Shown here: positions 17,106 to 26,178 of the stretch, one piece after another | How positions within the stretch are numbered: the first letter of the stretch is position 1 | How the letters are laid out: every line of letters begins with the position of its first letter | Made by a program: the position numbers and the translations under genes | Assembly: GCF_007827595.1 (NCBI RefSeq) | Contig: NZ_VISR01000013.1 | Span: 175,277-239,276 of the forward strand | Direction: 5' to 3' | Length of the DNA stretch: 64,000 nt | From: Streptomyces sp. BK340 | GTDB lineage: Bacteria > Actinomycetota > Actinomycetes > Streptomycetales > Streptomycetaceae | The notes under the pieces: generated by a model | What the model saw: only the letters and a program-made list of their open reading frames with translations | Databases searched by the model: none | Told to the model about the DNA's origin: nothing

Positions 17106-19331
17106 GTGCCCCGCTTCAGTGTCATCGTCCCCTGTTTCAAGGTGCAGGGCTTCCTGCGCGAGTGCCTGGACTCGGTGCTGCTGCAGTCCTTCAACGACCT
17201 CGAACTGATCGCCGTGGACGACTGCTCCCCGGACGGCTGCGGCGCGATCCTGGACGAGTACGCCGAGCGCGACCCGCGCGTGAAGGTGCTGCACCTGCCG
17301 GAGAACGTCGGCCTCGGCCGGGCCCGCAACGCGGGTATGCCGCACGCCACCGGCGACTACCTGTTCTTCCTGGACAGCGACGACACGCTCACGCCGGGCG
17401 CGCTGCGCGCCGTCGCCGACCGGCTGGCGGAGTCCGGCGACCCGGATGTGCTGGTCTTCGACTACGCGCGCACCTACTGGTGGGGCGGCACCCGGCGCAA
17501 CGTGCTCGCGCAGGTGCTCGCCGACGCGGGCACGGACACCTTCACGGTCACTGGCCGGCCGGAGATCCTGGACCTGCTGATGGTGGTGTGGAACAAGGTC
17601 TACCGGCGCGACTTCGTCGAGGAGCACGGCTTCGAGTTCCCGCCCGGGTACTACGAGGACACCCCCTGGACGTTCCCGGTCATGCTCAGCGCCCGGCGGA
17701 TCGCCGCCCTGGACCGGATCTGTCTGAACTACCGGCAGCGCCGGCAGGGCAACATCCTGTCCACCACGAGCCGCAAGCACTTCGACATCCACGACCAGTA
17801 CGAGCGGGTCTTCGCCTTCGTGGACGCGCACGGGGAACTGGCGGGCTGGCGGCCGTACCTGCACCGCAAGATGGGCGAGCACTGCCTGGACATCCTCGCC
17901 AAGCCGGACCGGCTGCCGCCCGCGGACAGGGCCGAGTTCTTCCGGCGCACGGCCGAGATGTTCCGCCGCCACCGGCCCGAGGGCGCCCTGGTGGACGGTG
18001 AGGTCGCCCTGCTGGAGGGCGGCTACCCGGCGTACCGGCTGAAGCGGCAGGCCGCGCGGGCCGGGCGCGAGGCCGGGCGGCGGACGGAGCAGCTGCGCCG
18101 GGCGGGCGCGCTGCGCGCCCGCCGCGGCTGGGCCGGGCTGCACGCGCACCGCCCGCTGGACCCGCACCTGGTGGTGTACTCGGCGTCCTCGCACCGGGGT
18201 GTGCTGGGCGATCCGGCCGCCGTGTACCGCAAGGCGCGGGAGATCGCCCCGCAGCTGCGCGGGGTGTGGGTGGTCCGCGACGAGGAGGCCGCCGCGCAGC
18301 TGCCACCCGATGTGGAGCACGTGCTCGTGGACTCCCGGCGCTATCTGGAGGTCACCGCGCGGGCGAAGTTCTTCGTCAACGACGTCAACTGGCCCGGCTC
18401 ACTGGCCAAACGGCCCGGCAGCGTGCACATCCACACCCACCAGGGCACCCCGCTCAAGTACATGGGCGCCGACCTGCTGGACAAGCCCGGGGCCCGGCTC
18501 GGCTTCGACGTGCCGCAGATGCTGCGCCGGGCCGACCGCTGGGACTACAGCCTGGTCGCCAACCGCCACTCCGAGCTGGTGTGGGAGCGGGCCTACCCCT
18601 GCCACTTCACCTCGCTGCGCACCGGCAGCCCGCGCAACGACGTGCTGGTCGGCGCGGCGGACGGTGCCGGGGAGGCCGGCGCCGCCTTCCGGCTGCGGCA
18701 CGGCATCCCCGAGGACCACCGGGTGGTGCTGTACGCGCCGACGCGCCGGGACTACCGGCGGGGCGGGTACGTGGACCGGATCGACCTGGCCCGGTTCGCG
18801 GCCGACCTGGGCCAGGACTGCACGCTCGTGGTCCGGCTGCACCCGACGCTCGCGACCGGTCCCGCGCGCGGGATGGGTCTGACCGAGCTGGCCCGGCGCG
18901 GGGTCGTGGTCGACGCGACGGACGAGCCGCACGTCGAGGAGGTGATGCTCGCCTCCGACGTGCTGGTCACCGACTACTCGGCCCTGATGTTCGACTACGC
19001 CAACCTGGACCGGCCGATCGTGGTCCACGCCGACGACTGGGCCGCGTACACCGCGAGCCGGGGCGCCTATCTCGACATCACCGCCGAGGCGCCGGGCCAT
19101 GTGTCCCGCACCTACCGGGAGCTGGCCTGGCTGTTCGGCTCCGGGTCCTGGCGGGACGAGGAGGCGGCGCGGCTGCGGGCGGACTTCCGGGAGCGGTTCT
19201 GCGAGTTCGACGACGGCCGGGCCGCCGAGCGGGTCGTGCGGACACTGCTGCTGGGCGAGTCGATGCCCGCGGGCGCTCCGGTGCGGATCCCGGGCCAGAA
19301 CGTCGGAGGTGACCTGCTGGCCCCGACGTGA
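17106..19331 (+). CDS. dual-domain GT2 / glycerophosphotransferase-like protein (copy C), altered histidine motif
   Basis: A protein of 741 residues. The GT2 domain is very close to that of copy A (VDDCSPD, FLDSDD, ARTYWWGG), which suggests a duplication. In the C-terminal domain the otherwise conserved QHGTPLK reads HQGTPLK: Q446 replaces the histidine that is catalytic in TagF-type enzymes. Two other motifs also differ: GSPRNDV for GYPRNDV and LYAPTRRD for LYAPTHRD. It also has RLHPTLATG where the other copies have RAHY. The terminal TDYSALMFDYANLDRP is kept. The second domain may therefore use another mechanism or only bind its ligand. The start is GTG 17106, seven bases after copy B. Confidence 0.83.
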   Translation: MPRFSVIVPCFKVQGFLRECLDSVLLQSFNDLELIAVDDCSPDGCGAILDEYAERDPRVKVLHLPENVGLGRARNAGMPHATGDYLFFLDSDDTLTPGALRAVADRLAESGDPDVLVFDYARTYWWGGTRRNVLAQVLADAGTDTFTVTGRPEILDLLMVVWNKVYRRDFVEEHGFEFPPGYYEDTPWTFPVMLSARRIAALDRICLNYRQRRQGNILSTTSRKHFDIHDQYERVFAFVDAHGELAGWRPYLHRKMGEHCLDILAKPDRLPPADRAEFFRRTAEMFRRHRPEGALVDGEVALLEGGYPAYRLKRQAARAGREAGRRTEQLRRAGALRARRGWAGLHAHRPLDPHLVVYSASSHRGVLGDPAAVYRKAREIAPQLRGVWVVRDEEAAAQLPPDVEHVLVDSRRYLEVTARAKFFVNDVNWPGSLAKRPGSVHIHTHQGTPLKYMGADLLDKPGARLGFDVPQMLRRADRWDYSLVANRHSELVWERAYPCHFTSLRTGSPRNDVLVGAADGAGEAGAAFRLRHGIPEDHRVVLYAPTRRDYRRGGYVDRIDLARFAADLGQDCTLVVRLHPTLATGPARGMGLTELARRGVVVDATDEPHVEEVMLASDVLVTDYSALMFDYANLDRPIVVHADDWAAYTASRGAYLDITAEAPGHVSRTYRELAWLFGSGSWRDEEAARLRADFRERFCEFDDGRAAERVVRTLLLGESMPAGAPVRIPGQNVGGDLLAPT

Positions 19332-19350
19332 GGGCAGGCAGGTCACCTCG
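19307..19350 (+). terminator. hairpin over the stop codon of copy C
   Basis: A perfect 12-bp inverted repeat (19307-19318 with 19339-19350, 20-nt loop) spans the stop codon of copy C (19329-19331). It lies between convergent genes and could terminate transcription of both the tandem array and ohr. Confidence 0.6.
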
Positions 19351-19375
19351 GACGGTGCCGGGCTGACCCCGGTTG

Positions 19376-19789
<414 letters not shown>

Positions 19790-19863
19790 GGAAGACCATC
19801 CCTCTCGAAGTCATGTGATCCGGCGGCTCCTGTCCGGCCGCCCTCACGACCACAAGTAGAGCA

Positions 19864-19883
19864 CACAATTAAGTTGTGCACAA
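19864..19883. promoter_or_regulatory. OhrR operator, overlapping palindromes
   Basis: CACAATTAAGTTGTG (19864-19878) and the perfect palindrome TTGTGCACAA (19874-19883) overlap by five bases. They lie in an AT-rich island between ohr and ohrR and resemble the AATT-centred sites bound by OhrR-type MarR regulators. The overlap could allow two dimers to bind and control both promoters. Confidence 0.7.
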
Positions 19884-19914
19884 TCCAATGGCCTGCAAGA
19901 GCTACCCTGGAGAC

Positions 19915-20400
19915 ATGACCGCCACCCAGAACCCCGCTCCGGAGGCGGACTGGCTCCGCCTGGACCGCCAGATCTGCTTCTCGCTGCACGCGGCGTCCCG
20001 CGCCTTCAACAGCGTCTACCGCGTGATCCTCAAGGACCTCGGGCTCACCTACCCGCAGTACCTGGTGATGCTGGTGCTGTGGGAGCAGGGCGACCTTCCG
20101 GTCAAGAAGCTCGGCGAGCATCTGCGCCTGGACTCCGGCACGCTGTCCCCGCTGGTCAAGCGGCTGGAGGGGGCCGGCCTCGTCCGGCGCGAGCGCAGCG
20201 CGCAGGACGAACGTTCGGTGCGGGTGCGGCTCACCGAGGAAGGCGCGGCGCTGCGCGAGCGGGCCCTCCAGGTGCCGCGCCGCATCATGACGGCGACGGG
20301 CTTCGACCTGGCGGAGATAGGCGAGCTGCGCGAACGCCTCGACCAGCTCACCACCGCGCTGGACGCGGCGGCGCTGGAAGAGGCCGAGAGCTCCCGCTGA
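19915..20400 (+). CDS. ohrR: OhrR, MarR-family organic peroxide sensor
   Basis: A MarR-type winged-helix regulator of 161 residues. The sensor cysteine C21 lies in DRQICFSLHAASRAF, the place expected for OhrR. The HTH region follows (KKLGEHLRLDSGTLSPLVKR) with the wing RRERSAQDERSVRVRLT. Peroxide oxidation of the cysteine changes DNA binding. In S. coelicolor OhrR is described as both repressor and activator of the divergent ohr gene. The start is ATG 19915; the GGAGA just upstream is close to it. The 3' end overlaps the convergent membrane-protein gene by 53 bp. Confidence 0.93.
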   Translation: MTATQNPAPEADWLRLDRQICFSLHAASRAFNSVYRVILKDLGLTYPQYLVMLVLWEQGDLPVKKLGEHLRLDSGTLSPLVKRLEGAGLVRRERSAQDERSVRVRLTEEGAALRERALQVPRRIMTATGFDLAEIGELRERLDQLTTALDAAALEEAESSR

Positions 20401-22066
20401 CAGCCGGCCGGCGGACGTAGAGCCGCACGGTCACATCGCCCTGCACGGACTCCTCACCGGGCACGAACCGCTCCGCCAGCACGGCGAGCTTCGCCCGCTC
20501 GACGGGACTGCCCGGCCGCCAGTGCCCCGCGAGCAGATCCCGGTCGGCGACGACCCAGACCCGGTCGAGCCCCGCCATCCGCCGCAGCAGAGTCTCCGCC
20601 CCGACCTCCCGCCCGTACAGACTCCCCGACCCGGCCCCCGACTCCGCCAACGCCACGTCCCGCACCCCCCGGAACGCGCCCGGGTAGGCCAGAGCCGCGT
20701 TCCGCGTCTGCGCCGGCATGAAGAGCACGGAGTCCCCGTCCCGCACCTGGCGCCCGGCAACTCGCGCCACGACAGCCAGGTCGTCGGGGCGGCGGCCCGG
20801 GTCGCGGTCGCCTCTGAGCAGGGGGAGTTGGTGGGACAGGGCCAGGGCGATCAGGAGGACGCCGGTCAGGGGGAGGAGGAAGGAGCCGGCCCGGGGGCCG
20901 GTCTTCGGGGGCGGCGCCGGCCGAGGGTGCCGTTGCGGCCGGCCGGCCGACCACAGGCGCCCGGCGACCCCGGCCACCCGCTCGGCCCCCGCCGCCACCA
21001 GCAACGGCGCCCCCGACAGGGCGTACAGCACGTACCGGTCGACGTACAGCGGGGAAACCTGCGACACCAGCATCAACACGGCCGGCGGCAGCACGGCCGA
21101 CGGCAGAGCGACCCCCGCGCAGGTCACCTCCCCCCGCCGCCCCACCAACCCCACGAGCCCCACCACGGCCAACCCCAGACACGCCCAGTACACTCCGTCC
21201 GTCGGCCCGAGAAACGTCCGCAGCAGCCCTCCCGCCGTCGTCCACGTCGGCTCCCGCAACCACGCCACCTGTGCCGACTGGGCCCGCGACACAAGCACCA
21301 TCGGCACCAGCGCAACCCCCACGGCACCCGCCGTGCACCCCCAGCCCCGCCACACCCGCGCCCCCACCCGGGCCAGCGCCAGCGACACCGCGTGGGCGAG
21401 CAGCAGCAGGACGGCGAACTCGTGCAGCCAGCAGGTGAGGCCGAGCACGACGCCGTACGCCCGCCAGGACCCGCTCCGCACGGCCCCGACGAACAGCAGC
21501 GTCGCCCCGGTGGCACCGGCCGCGACCAGGGCGTACGAACGGCCCTCCTGCGCGTAGTGCCCGGCGATCGGCGTGATCGCGTACAGCAGTCCGGCCCACA
21601 GCCCGACCCGTGGCCGCACCAGCCGGGTGCCGAGCCCGGCCACCAGACCCGCGGTCAGCGCCGCCGCGCACACGGACGGCAGCCGGAGGACGACCTCGCC
21701 GGAACGCACGCCGAGGACGGCGTGCATGAGCAGGTAGTACAGGCCGTGCACCGCGTCCACCCCGTGCAGCAGCCGCCAGATCTGCGGCACCGTGCGCCGC
21801 GCGACCTGGAAGGTGACGGCCTCGTCCCGCCACATCCCGCCACGGTCCAGCCCCCAGAGCCCGAGCCCGAGCATGACCAGCGCGGGCAGCGACACGGACA
21901 CACATACGGCGAGCGCACTCCGCGCACTTCTCGCCGCGCGAGTCGTTGCACCGGGTGCGTCCAGCACATCCGACGCGTCCGGTGTATCCGGCGCATCAGC
22001 CGGTACGACAGCTGCTGCAGCCGCCCTGTGCGACTGCGGTTTCACAAGAGGCCCGATGTTCACCAT
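20348..22066 (-). CDS. polytopic GT-C (GT39/ArnT-like) glycosyltransferase
   Basis: A membrane protein of about 572 residues with some ten or more hydrophobic segments. The first external loop contains DRGGMWRDEAVTF, the acidic DE pair typical of dolichol-phosphate-mannose-type protein mannosyltransferases and ArnT-like enzymes, which take sugars from polyprenyl phosphates outside the membrane. The C-terminal part after the last membrane segment is a soluble domain. The start is uncertain: ATG 22066 is chosen because the preceding sequence is not family-like, but its ribosome site is weak, and ATG 22105 is possible. The gene is divergent from another polytopic glycosyltransferase. The acceptor may be the surface polymer or a secreted protein. 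Confidence 0.7.
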   Translation of the reverse strand: MVNIGPLVKPQSHRAAAAAVVPADAPDTPDASDVLDAPGATTRAARSARSALAVCVSVSLPALVMLGLGLWGLDRGGMWRDEAVTFQVARRTVPQIWRLLHGVDAVHGLYYLLMHAVLGVRSGEVVLRLPSVCAAALTAGLVAGLGTRLVRPRVGLWAGLLYAITPIAGHYAQEGRSYALVAAGATGATLLFVGAVRSGSWRAYGVVLGLTCWLHEFAVLLLLAHAVSLALARVGARVWRGWGCTAGAVGVALVPMVLVSRAQSAQVAWLREPTWTTAGGLLRTFLGPTDGVYWACLGLAVVGLVGLVGRRGEVTCAGVALPSAVLPPAVLMLVSQVSPLYVDRYVLYALSGAPLLVAAGAERVAGVAGRLWSAGRPQRHPRPAPPPKTGPRAGSFLLPLTGVLLIALALSHQLPLLRGDRDPGRRPDDLAVVARVAGRQVRDGDSVLFMPAQTRNAALAYPGAFRGVRDVALAESGAGSGSLYGREVGAETLLRRMAGLDRVWVVADRDLLAGHWRPGSPVERAKLAVLAERFVPGEESVQGDVTVRLYVRRPAVSGSSRPLPAPPRPARW

Positions 22067-22157
22067 GGCCCGATCTTTTGCGATTAGCCAACCTTTGCCG
22101 GTCATTGACGGCGTATCGGCATGGATACACCATCCGCGCAGATTAGGCTCCCACGCG

Positions 22158-23429
22158 ATGAACCGTCTCCGTGTCACCCCCGGCCCGGTCCTCGCCCTCA
22201 CCGCCGTATGGCTCGCCACCCGTGCCCTGATGTCGTGGCTCCTCACGCACGACAGCTCGCCCCTGCTGGGCGGGGGTTCGGTGCCGCGCGAGGTGTGGCG
22301 GCTGTACTTCCACTGGTACGGCGTCCTGTCGCACGGCGCCTTCCCGGCGCACGACAGCACCTGGCAGTACCCGCCCGGCGCCGGCGCGGTACTGCTGGCG
22401 CCGGGCCTGCTTCCGTGGTTGACGTACTTTCAGGCGTTCGTGGTGCTGACGCTGGCCGCCGACGCGCTGATCGCGGCGGTCCTGGTCCACGCGGGGCTCC
22501 GCCCCGGACGGAGCCTGTTCGGCGCGACACTGTGGACCTGCGGTCTGCCGCTGCTGCTGCACCTGCCGCTCGCCCGGTACGACGTACAGGTGACCGCGCT
22601 CGCCGTCGTCTCCCTGCTGGCGCTGGGACGCTCCCCCCGCGCGGGCGGTGTTCTCGCCGCGCTGGGCGCGCTGGTGAAGGTGTGGCCGGGCCTGGTGCTG
22701 CTGGGCACGCCCCGGGGGGCGATGACACGGCGGACGTGGGGATGGGCGGTGGCCGCCGGAGGCGCCTGCCTCGCACTCCTCGCCCTTTCGTTCAACAATC
22801 CGCTCGCCTTCCTGCGGGAGCAGGGCGGCCGGGGTGTACAGATCGAGTCGTTCGGCGGTTCGGCGCTCAACCTGGCGCGGCACGCCGGCTGGTCCGGCCG
22901 GGCCCGCTACCAGTACGGCGCGATCGAGATGGTCGGCCCGCACGTGCCCGCCGTCGCCACCGCCTCCCTCGTGCTCACCGTGGCCGCCTTCGGGCTGCTG
23001 GTGCTGTGGAGGGTGCGGGCGCGGCACTGGAGCCCGGCCACGCCGTACGACGCCGCGCTCGCCACGGTGCTGCTGTTCACCGTCACCAGCCGGGTCATCA
23101 GTCCCCAGTACATGATCTGGCTGATCGGTCTCGCCGCCGTGTGCCTGACCTCGCGGCACACCAGCCAGCGCCCGGTGGCCGTGCTGGTCCTCGCGGCGAG
23201 CGCGCTCAGCTCCGTGGTCTTCCCGATGTTCTACCGCGACGTGGTGGCGGGCAGCTGGACCGGCTGTCTGCTGGTGCTGGCGCGCAACGGGCTGCTGGCC
23301 GTCGCCGCGGTGCTGTCCTTCATCCGGCTGTGGCGCTCCGCGCGGCCGCCGTCCGGAAGGCCCGGCCCCGCGACGCAACCCCGACCGGATTCCGACCGTC
23401 TTCCACACCGAGCACTAAGCGCCTCTTAA
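22158..23429 (+). CDS. polytopic GT87-like (DUF2029) mannosyltransferase
   Basis: An integral membrane protein of 423 residues with about ten membrane segments. The motif WQYPPGAGAVLL in an early loop and the VKVWPGLVLL segment are typical of the GT87/DUF2029 polyprenyl-phosphomannose-dependent mannosyltransferases of actinobacteria. The start is ATG 22158. No Shine-Dalgarno is visible, so translation may be leaderless or weak. The next gene, a cytoplasmic GT2, begins 34 bp downstream. Confidence 0.72.
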   Translation: MNRLRVTPGPVLALTAVWLATRALMSWLLTHDSSPLLGGGSVPREVWRLYFHWYGVLSHGAFPAHDSTWQYPPGAGAVLLAPGLLPWLTYFQAFVVLTLAADALIAAVLVHAGLRPGRSLFGATLWTCGLPLLLHLPLARYDVQVTALAVVSLLALGRSPRAGGVLAALGALVKVWPGLVLLGTPRGAMTRRTWGWAVAAGGACLALLALSFNNPLAFLREQGGRGVQIESFGGSALNLARHAGWSGRARYQYGAIEMVGPHVPAVATASLVLTVAAFGLLVLWRVRARHWSPATPYDAALATVLLFTVTSRVISPQYMIWLIGLAAVCLTSRHTSQRPVAVLVLAASALSSVVFPMFYRDVVAGSWTGCLLVLARNGLLAVAAVLSFIRLWRSARPPSGRPGPATQPRPDSDRLPHRALSAS

Positions 23430-23463
23430 CGGCGTATTACCGAGTATTTCTACGCTCCGGCCT

Positions 23464-25083
23464 GTGGACCCCATGCATCCAGACCCGCGAGACCCGCACC
23501 CTACGCCTCAGGTCGGTGTCGTCGTCATCGGCTACAACGACGCCGACCACGTGGTCGACGCCGTACGTTCGGCACTCGACCAGGGCACCGCCGTCGGTGA
23601 GGTCGTCGCCGTGGACGACTGCTCGACGGACGGCAGCGGCGAGCTGCTGGCGCGCCTGGCCGCCGACGAGCCCAGACTACGGATCGTGCGCCGGGAGACC
23701 AACAGCGGCGGCTGCGGCAGCCCGCGCAACACCGGGATCGACGCGGTGACGATGCCGTACGTGATGTTCCTGGACAGCGACGACGTGCTGCCGCCCGGTG
23801 CGGTGGACGCGCTGCTGGCGGCGGCCGAGGGAGCGCACGCCGAGGTCGCGAGCGGGCTGTGCGTGCGCCGGGAGCTGCCCTCGGGGCGGGAACAGCCGTG
23901 GCAGGCGCGCCTGTACACGGCGCACACCGTCCTCACGCACCCCTCCCAGCGCCCCCGCCTGGTCCACGACACGCTGTGCGTCAACAAGCTGTACCGGACC
24001 GCCTTCCTGCGCGAGCACGGCATCCGCTTCCCCGAGGGGCGCTTCCTCTACGAGGACTTCGTGTTCACCGCGCGCGTGCTCGCCGCCGCGCCGCGCATCA
24101 CGCTCGTACCGGACCGCGTGTACGTGTGGCACGTACGCCGGTCGGCCGAGCAGCTGTCGCTCTCCCTGGACCGGGGGCGGATCGACAACTGGAAGGCGCG
24201 TACGGAGGCGTGCGCGATGGCGTACGACATTCTGCTGGGCGCCGGGCAGAAGGAGCTGGCGCGGGCGGCGCGGGCGAAGTTCCTCGACCACGAGCTGCGC
24301 ATGTACGCGCGCGAACTGGGTCTGCGCGACGGTGACTACCAGCGCGCGTGGTGGGCGCACACCCGGGAGTACCTCGCGCGCTACGACGCCGCCGACTGGG
24401 AGGCGAACCCGTCGGCACCCGGCCGGCTGCTGGCGCGGGTCGTCCTGGAGTCCCCGGAGCCGTGCGACCTGCCCCGGCTGAAGGAGCTGGCCGCGCGCCC
24501 GGCCCGGCTGCTCCCGCCCTACGACCGCACGCCGGACGGCACGCCCGTCTGGTCCGCCGACCTCCCCCAGGCCTCCCTCACCCCCCTGCTGACCCGCCCC
24601 ACCCGCCTCCTGCCGCTCACCGTGGAGGCGGAACTGCGCCCCCGCGCGCGGGGCACCCGGCTGCGCCTGCGGCTGCACGAGCTGTACGGACGGGTGGCCG
24701 AGGCCGGGCCGCAGGAGGTGGAGGTGGAGTGGCAGTCGAGGGAGGACGGACACACGGCCCAGCACGAGCGGACCACCTTCACGCCCTCCGGCACGGACGG
24801 CTGGTCGGCCGAGGTACCGGTCGACCTGGACCGGCTCGGCGCGGGCACCTGGGACCTGCGCCTGACCGTGCACTTCGCGGACGGAGCGTCCCGGAGCATG
24901 ACGGCGCACGCCCTCGCGGGCGCCGGCCGACTGCGTCGGCACGCCGTCCCGAGCTTCCGGCACGCCGTGCTGCTGGTCCAGCCGTACGCCACCCACTCCG
25001 GCGCACTGGCACTACGCGTGGCCACCGGGATACGGGGTGTCATGAAGGTGGCCGACGGACGACTCCGCCGCCTGCTTCACTGA
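23464..25083 (+). CDS. GT2 glycosyltransferase with extra C-terminal domain
   Basis: A protein of 539 residues. The GT-A fold fills about 15-230: VGVVVIGYNDADHV, VDDCSTDGS, SPRNTGID, FLDSDD and a catalytic-base region YEDFVF. Beyond about 330 lies a separate, probably beta-rich, domain that I do not recognise, ending in a basic helix. The protein at 32018-33682 has the same architecture, so the pair are paralogues. The start is GTG 23464; ATG 23473 is equally possible because neither has a good ribosome site. It probably adds a sugar to the same polymer as the neighbours (inferred). Confidence 0.78.
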   Translation: MDPMHPDPRDPHPTPQVGVVVIGYNDADHVVDAVRSALDQGTAVGEVVAVDDCSTDGSGELLARLAADEPRLRIVRRETNSGGCGSPRNTGIDAVTMPYVMFLDSDDVLPPGAVDALLAAAEGAHAEVASGLCVRRELPSGREQPWQARLYTAHTVLTHPSQRPRLVHDTLCVNKLYRTAFLREHGIRFPEGRFLYEDFVFTARVLAAAPRITLVPDRVYVWHVRRSAEQLSLSLDRGRIDNWKARTEACAMAYDILLGAGQKELARAARAKFLDHELRMYARELGLRDGDYQRAWWAHTREYLARYDAADWEANPSAPGRLLARVVLESPEPCDLPRLKELAARPARLLPPYDRTPDGTPVWSADLPQASLTPLLTRPTRLLPLTVEAELRPRARGTRLRLRLHELYGRVAEAGPQEVEVEWQSREDGHTAQHERTTFTPSGTDGWSAEVPVDLDRLGAGTWDLRLTVHFADGASRSMTAHALAGAGRLRRHAVPSFRHAVLLVQPYATHSGALALRVATGIRGVMKVADGRLRRLLH

Positions 25084-25123
25084 GACCCACTGGACTTCAC
25101 CGGGACCCATCGGACTTCACCGG
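25084..25123. repeat. two tandem 20-bp repeats upstream of galE
   Basis: Two 20-bp units (25084-25103 and 25104-25123) begin right at the stop of the GT2 gene and differ at two positions. A partial third copy of the GGACCC core follows. They could be a slippage product or a binding site in the galE leader. Confidence 0.5.
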
Positions 25124-25188
25124 GGACCCGCACGACCGAGAGCCACCGGCCACGTCACGACAGGCCGGCTGACGAGGGGAGGCCGCAC

Positions 25189-26169
25189 ATGACCTGGCTG
25201 ATCACCGGCGGTGCCGGATACATCGGGGCGCACGTCGTACGCGCGATGACCGAGGCGGGCGAGCGGACCGTGGTCTACGACGACCTGTCCACCGGTGTCG
25301 CCGGACGCGTACCGGACGAGGTACCGCTGGTGCGGGGCTCGATCCTGGACGGCGAGATGCTGGCGCGCACGCTGGCCGAGTACGAGGTGACCGGGGTCGT
25401 CCATCTGGCGGCGAAGAAGCAGGTGGGCGAGTCCGTGGACCTCCCGCTGCACTACTACCGGGAGAACGTGGAGGGCCTGCGCGTCCTGCTGGAGGCCGTG
25501 ACCCAGGCAGACGTCCCGTCCTTCGTCTTCTCCTCCTCGGCCGCCGTCTACGGCATGCCGGACGTGGACCTGGTCACGGAGGAGACCCCCTGCCTGCCCC
25601 TGTCCCCCTACGGCGAGACCAAGCTGGCCGGCGAGTGGCTGGTCCGCGCGACGGGCCGGGCGACGGGCCTGGCGACCGCGTCCCTGCGCTACTTCAACGT
25701 GGCCGGCGCGGCCACCCCCGCCCTGGCCGACACGGGCGTCTTCAACCTCGTCCCCATGGTCTTCGAGAAGCTCACCGAGGGCGCGGCGCCGCGCATCTTC
25801 GGGAACGACTACCCGACCCCCGACGGCACCTGCGTCCGCGACTACATCCACGTGGTCGACCTGGCCGAGGCCCATGTGACGGTCGCCCGCGCCCTGCGCT
25901 CCACCCCCGGCCGCGACCTGACCCTCAACATCGGCCGCGGGGAGGGTGTTTCGGTCCGCGAGATGATCGACCACATCAACGCGGCCACCGGCTACGACCG
26001 CCCCCCGACGGTCACCCCGCGCCGCCCCGGCGACCCCGCCCGCGTGGTCGCCTCCGCCGACCGCATCGCCACCGAGCTCGGCTGGCAGGCCAAGTACGAC
26101 GTCCACGACATGATCACCTCGGCCTGGGAGGGCTGGGTACGTCTGCACCCGGAGGCGGCGCGGTCATAG
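25189..26169 (+). CDS. galE: UDP-glucose 4-epimerase family (GalE-like)
   Basis: An extended short-chain dehydrogenase/reductase of 326 residues. The NAD site GGAGYIG lies at the N-terminus, and the active site has SSSAAVYG and the tyrosine-lysine pair in SPYGETK. The C-terminal half has RYFNVAGA and RDYIHVVDLA, typical of UDP-galactose 4-epimerases. It would supply UDP-galactose or UDP-GalNAc in the cytoplasm; given the context this may feed the surface polymer. The start is ATG 25189, with GGGGAGG six bases upstream. The exact sugar specificity is not provable from sequence. Confidence 0.85.
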   Translation: MTWLITGGAGYIGAHVVRAMTEAGERTVVYDDLSTGVAGRVPDEVPLVRGSILDGEMLARTLAEYEVTGVVHLAAKKQVGESVDLPLHYYRENVEGLRVLLEAVTQADVPSFVFSSSAAVYGMPDVDLVTEETPCLPLSPYGETKLAGEWLVRATGRATGLATASLRYFNVAGAATPALADTGVFNLVPMVFEKLTEGAAPRIFGNDYPTPDGTCVRDYIHVVDLAEAHVTVARALRSTPGRDLTLNIGRGEGVSVREMIDHINAATGYDRPPTVTPRRPGDPARVVASADRIATELGWQAKYDVHDMITSAWEGWVRLHPEAARS

Positions 26170-26178
26170 GCTCCGGGC

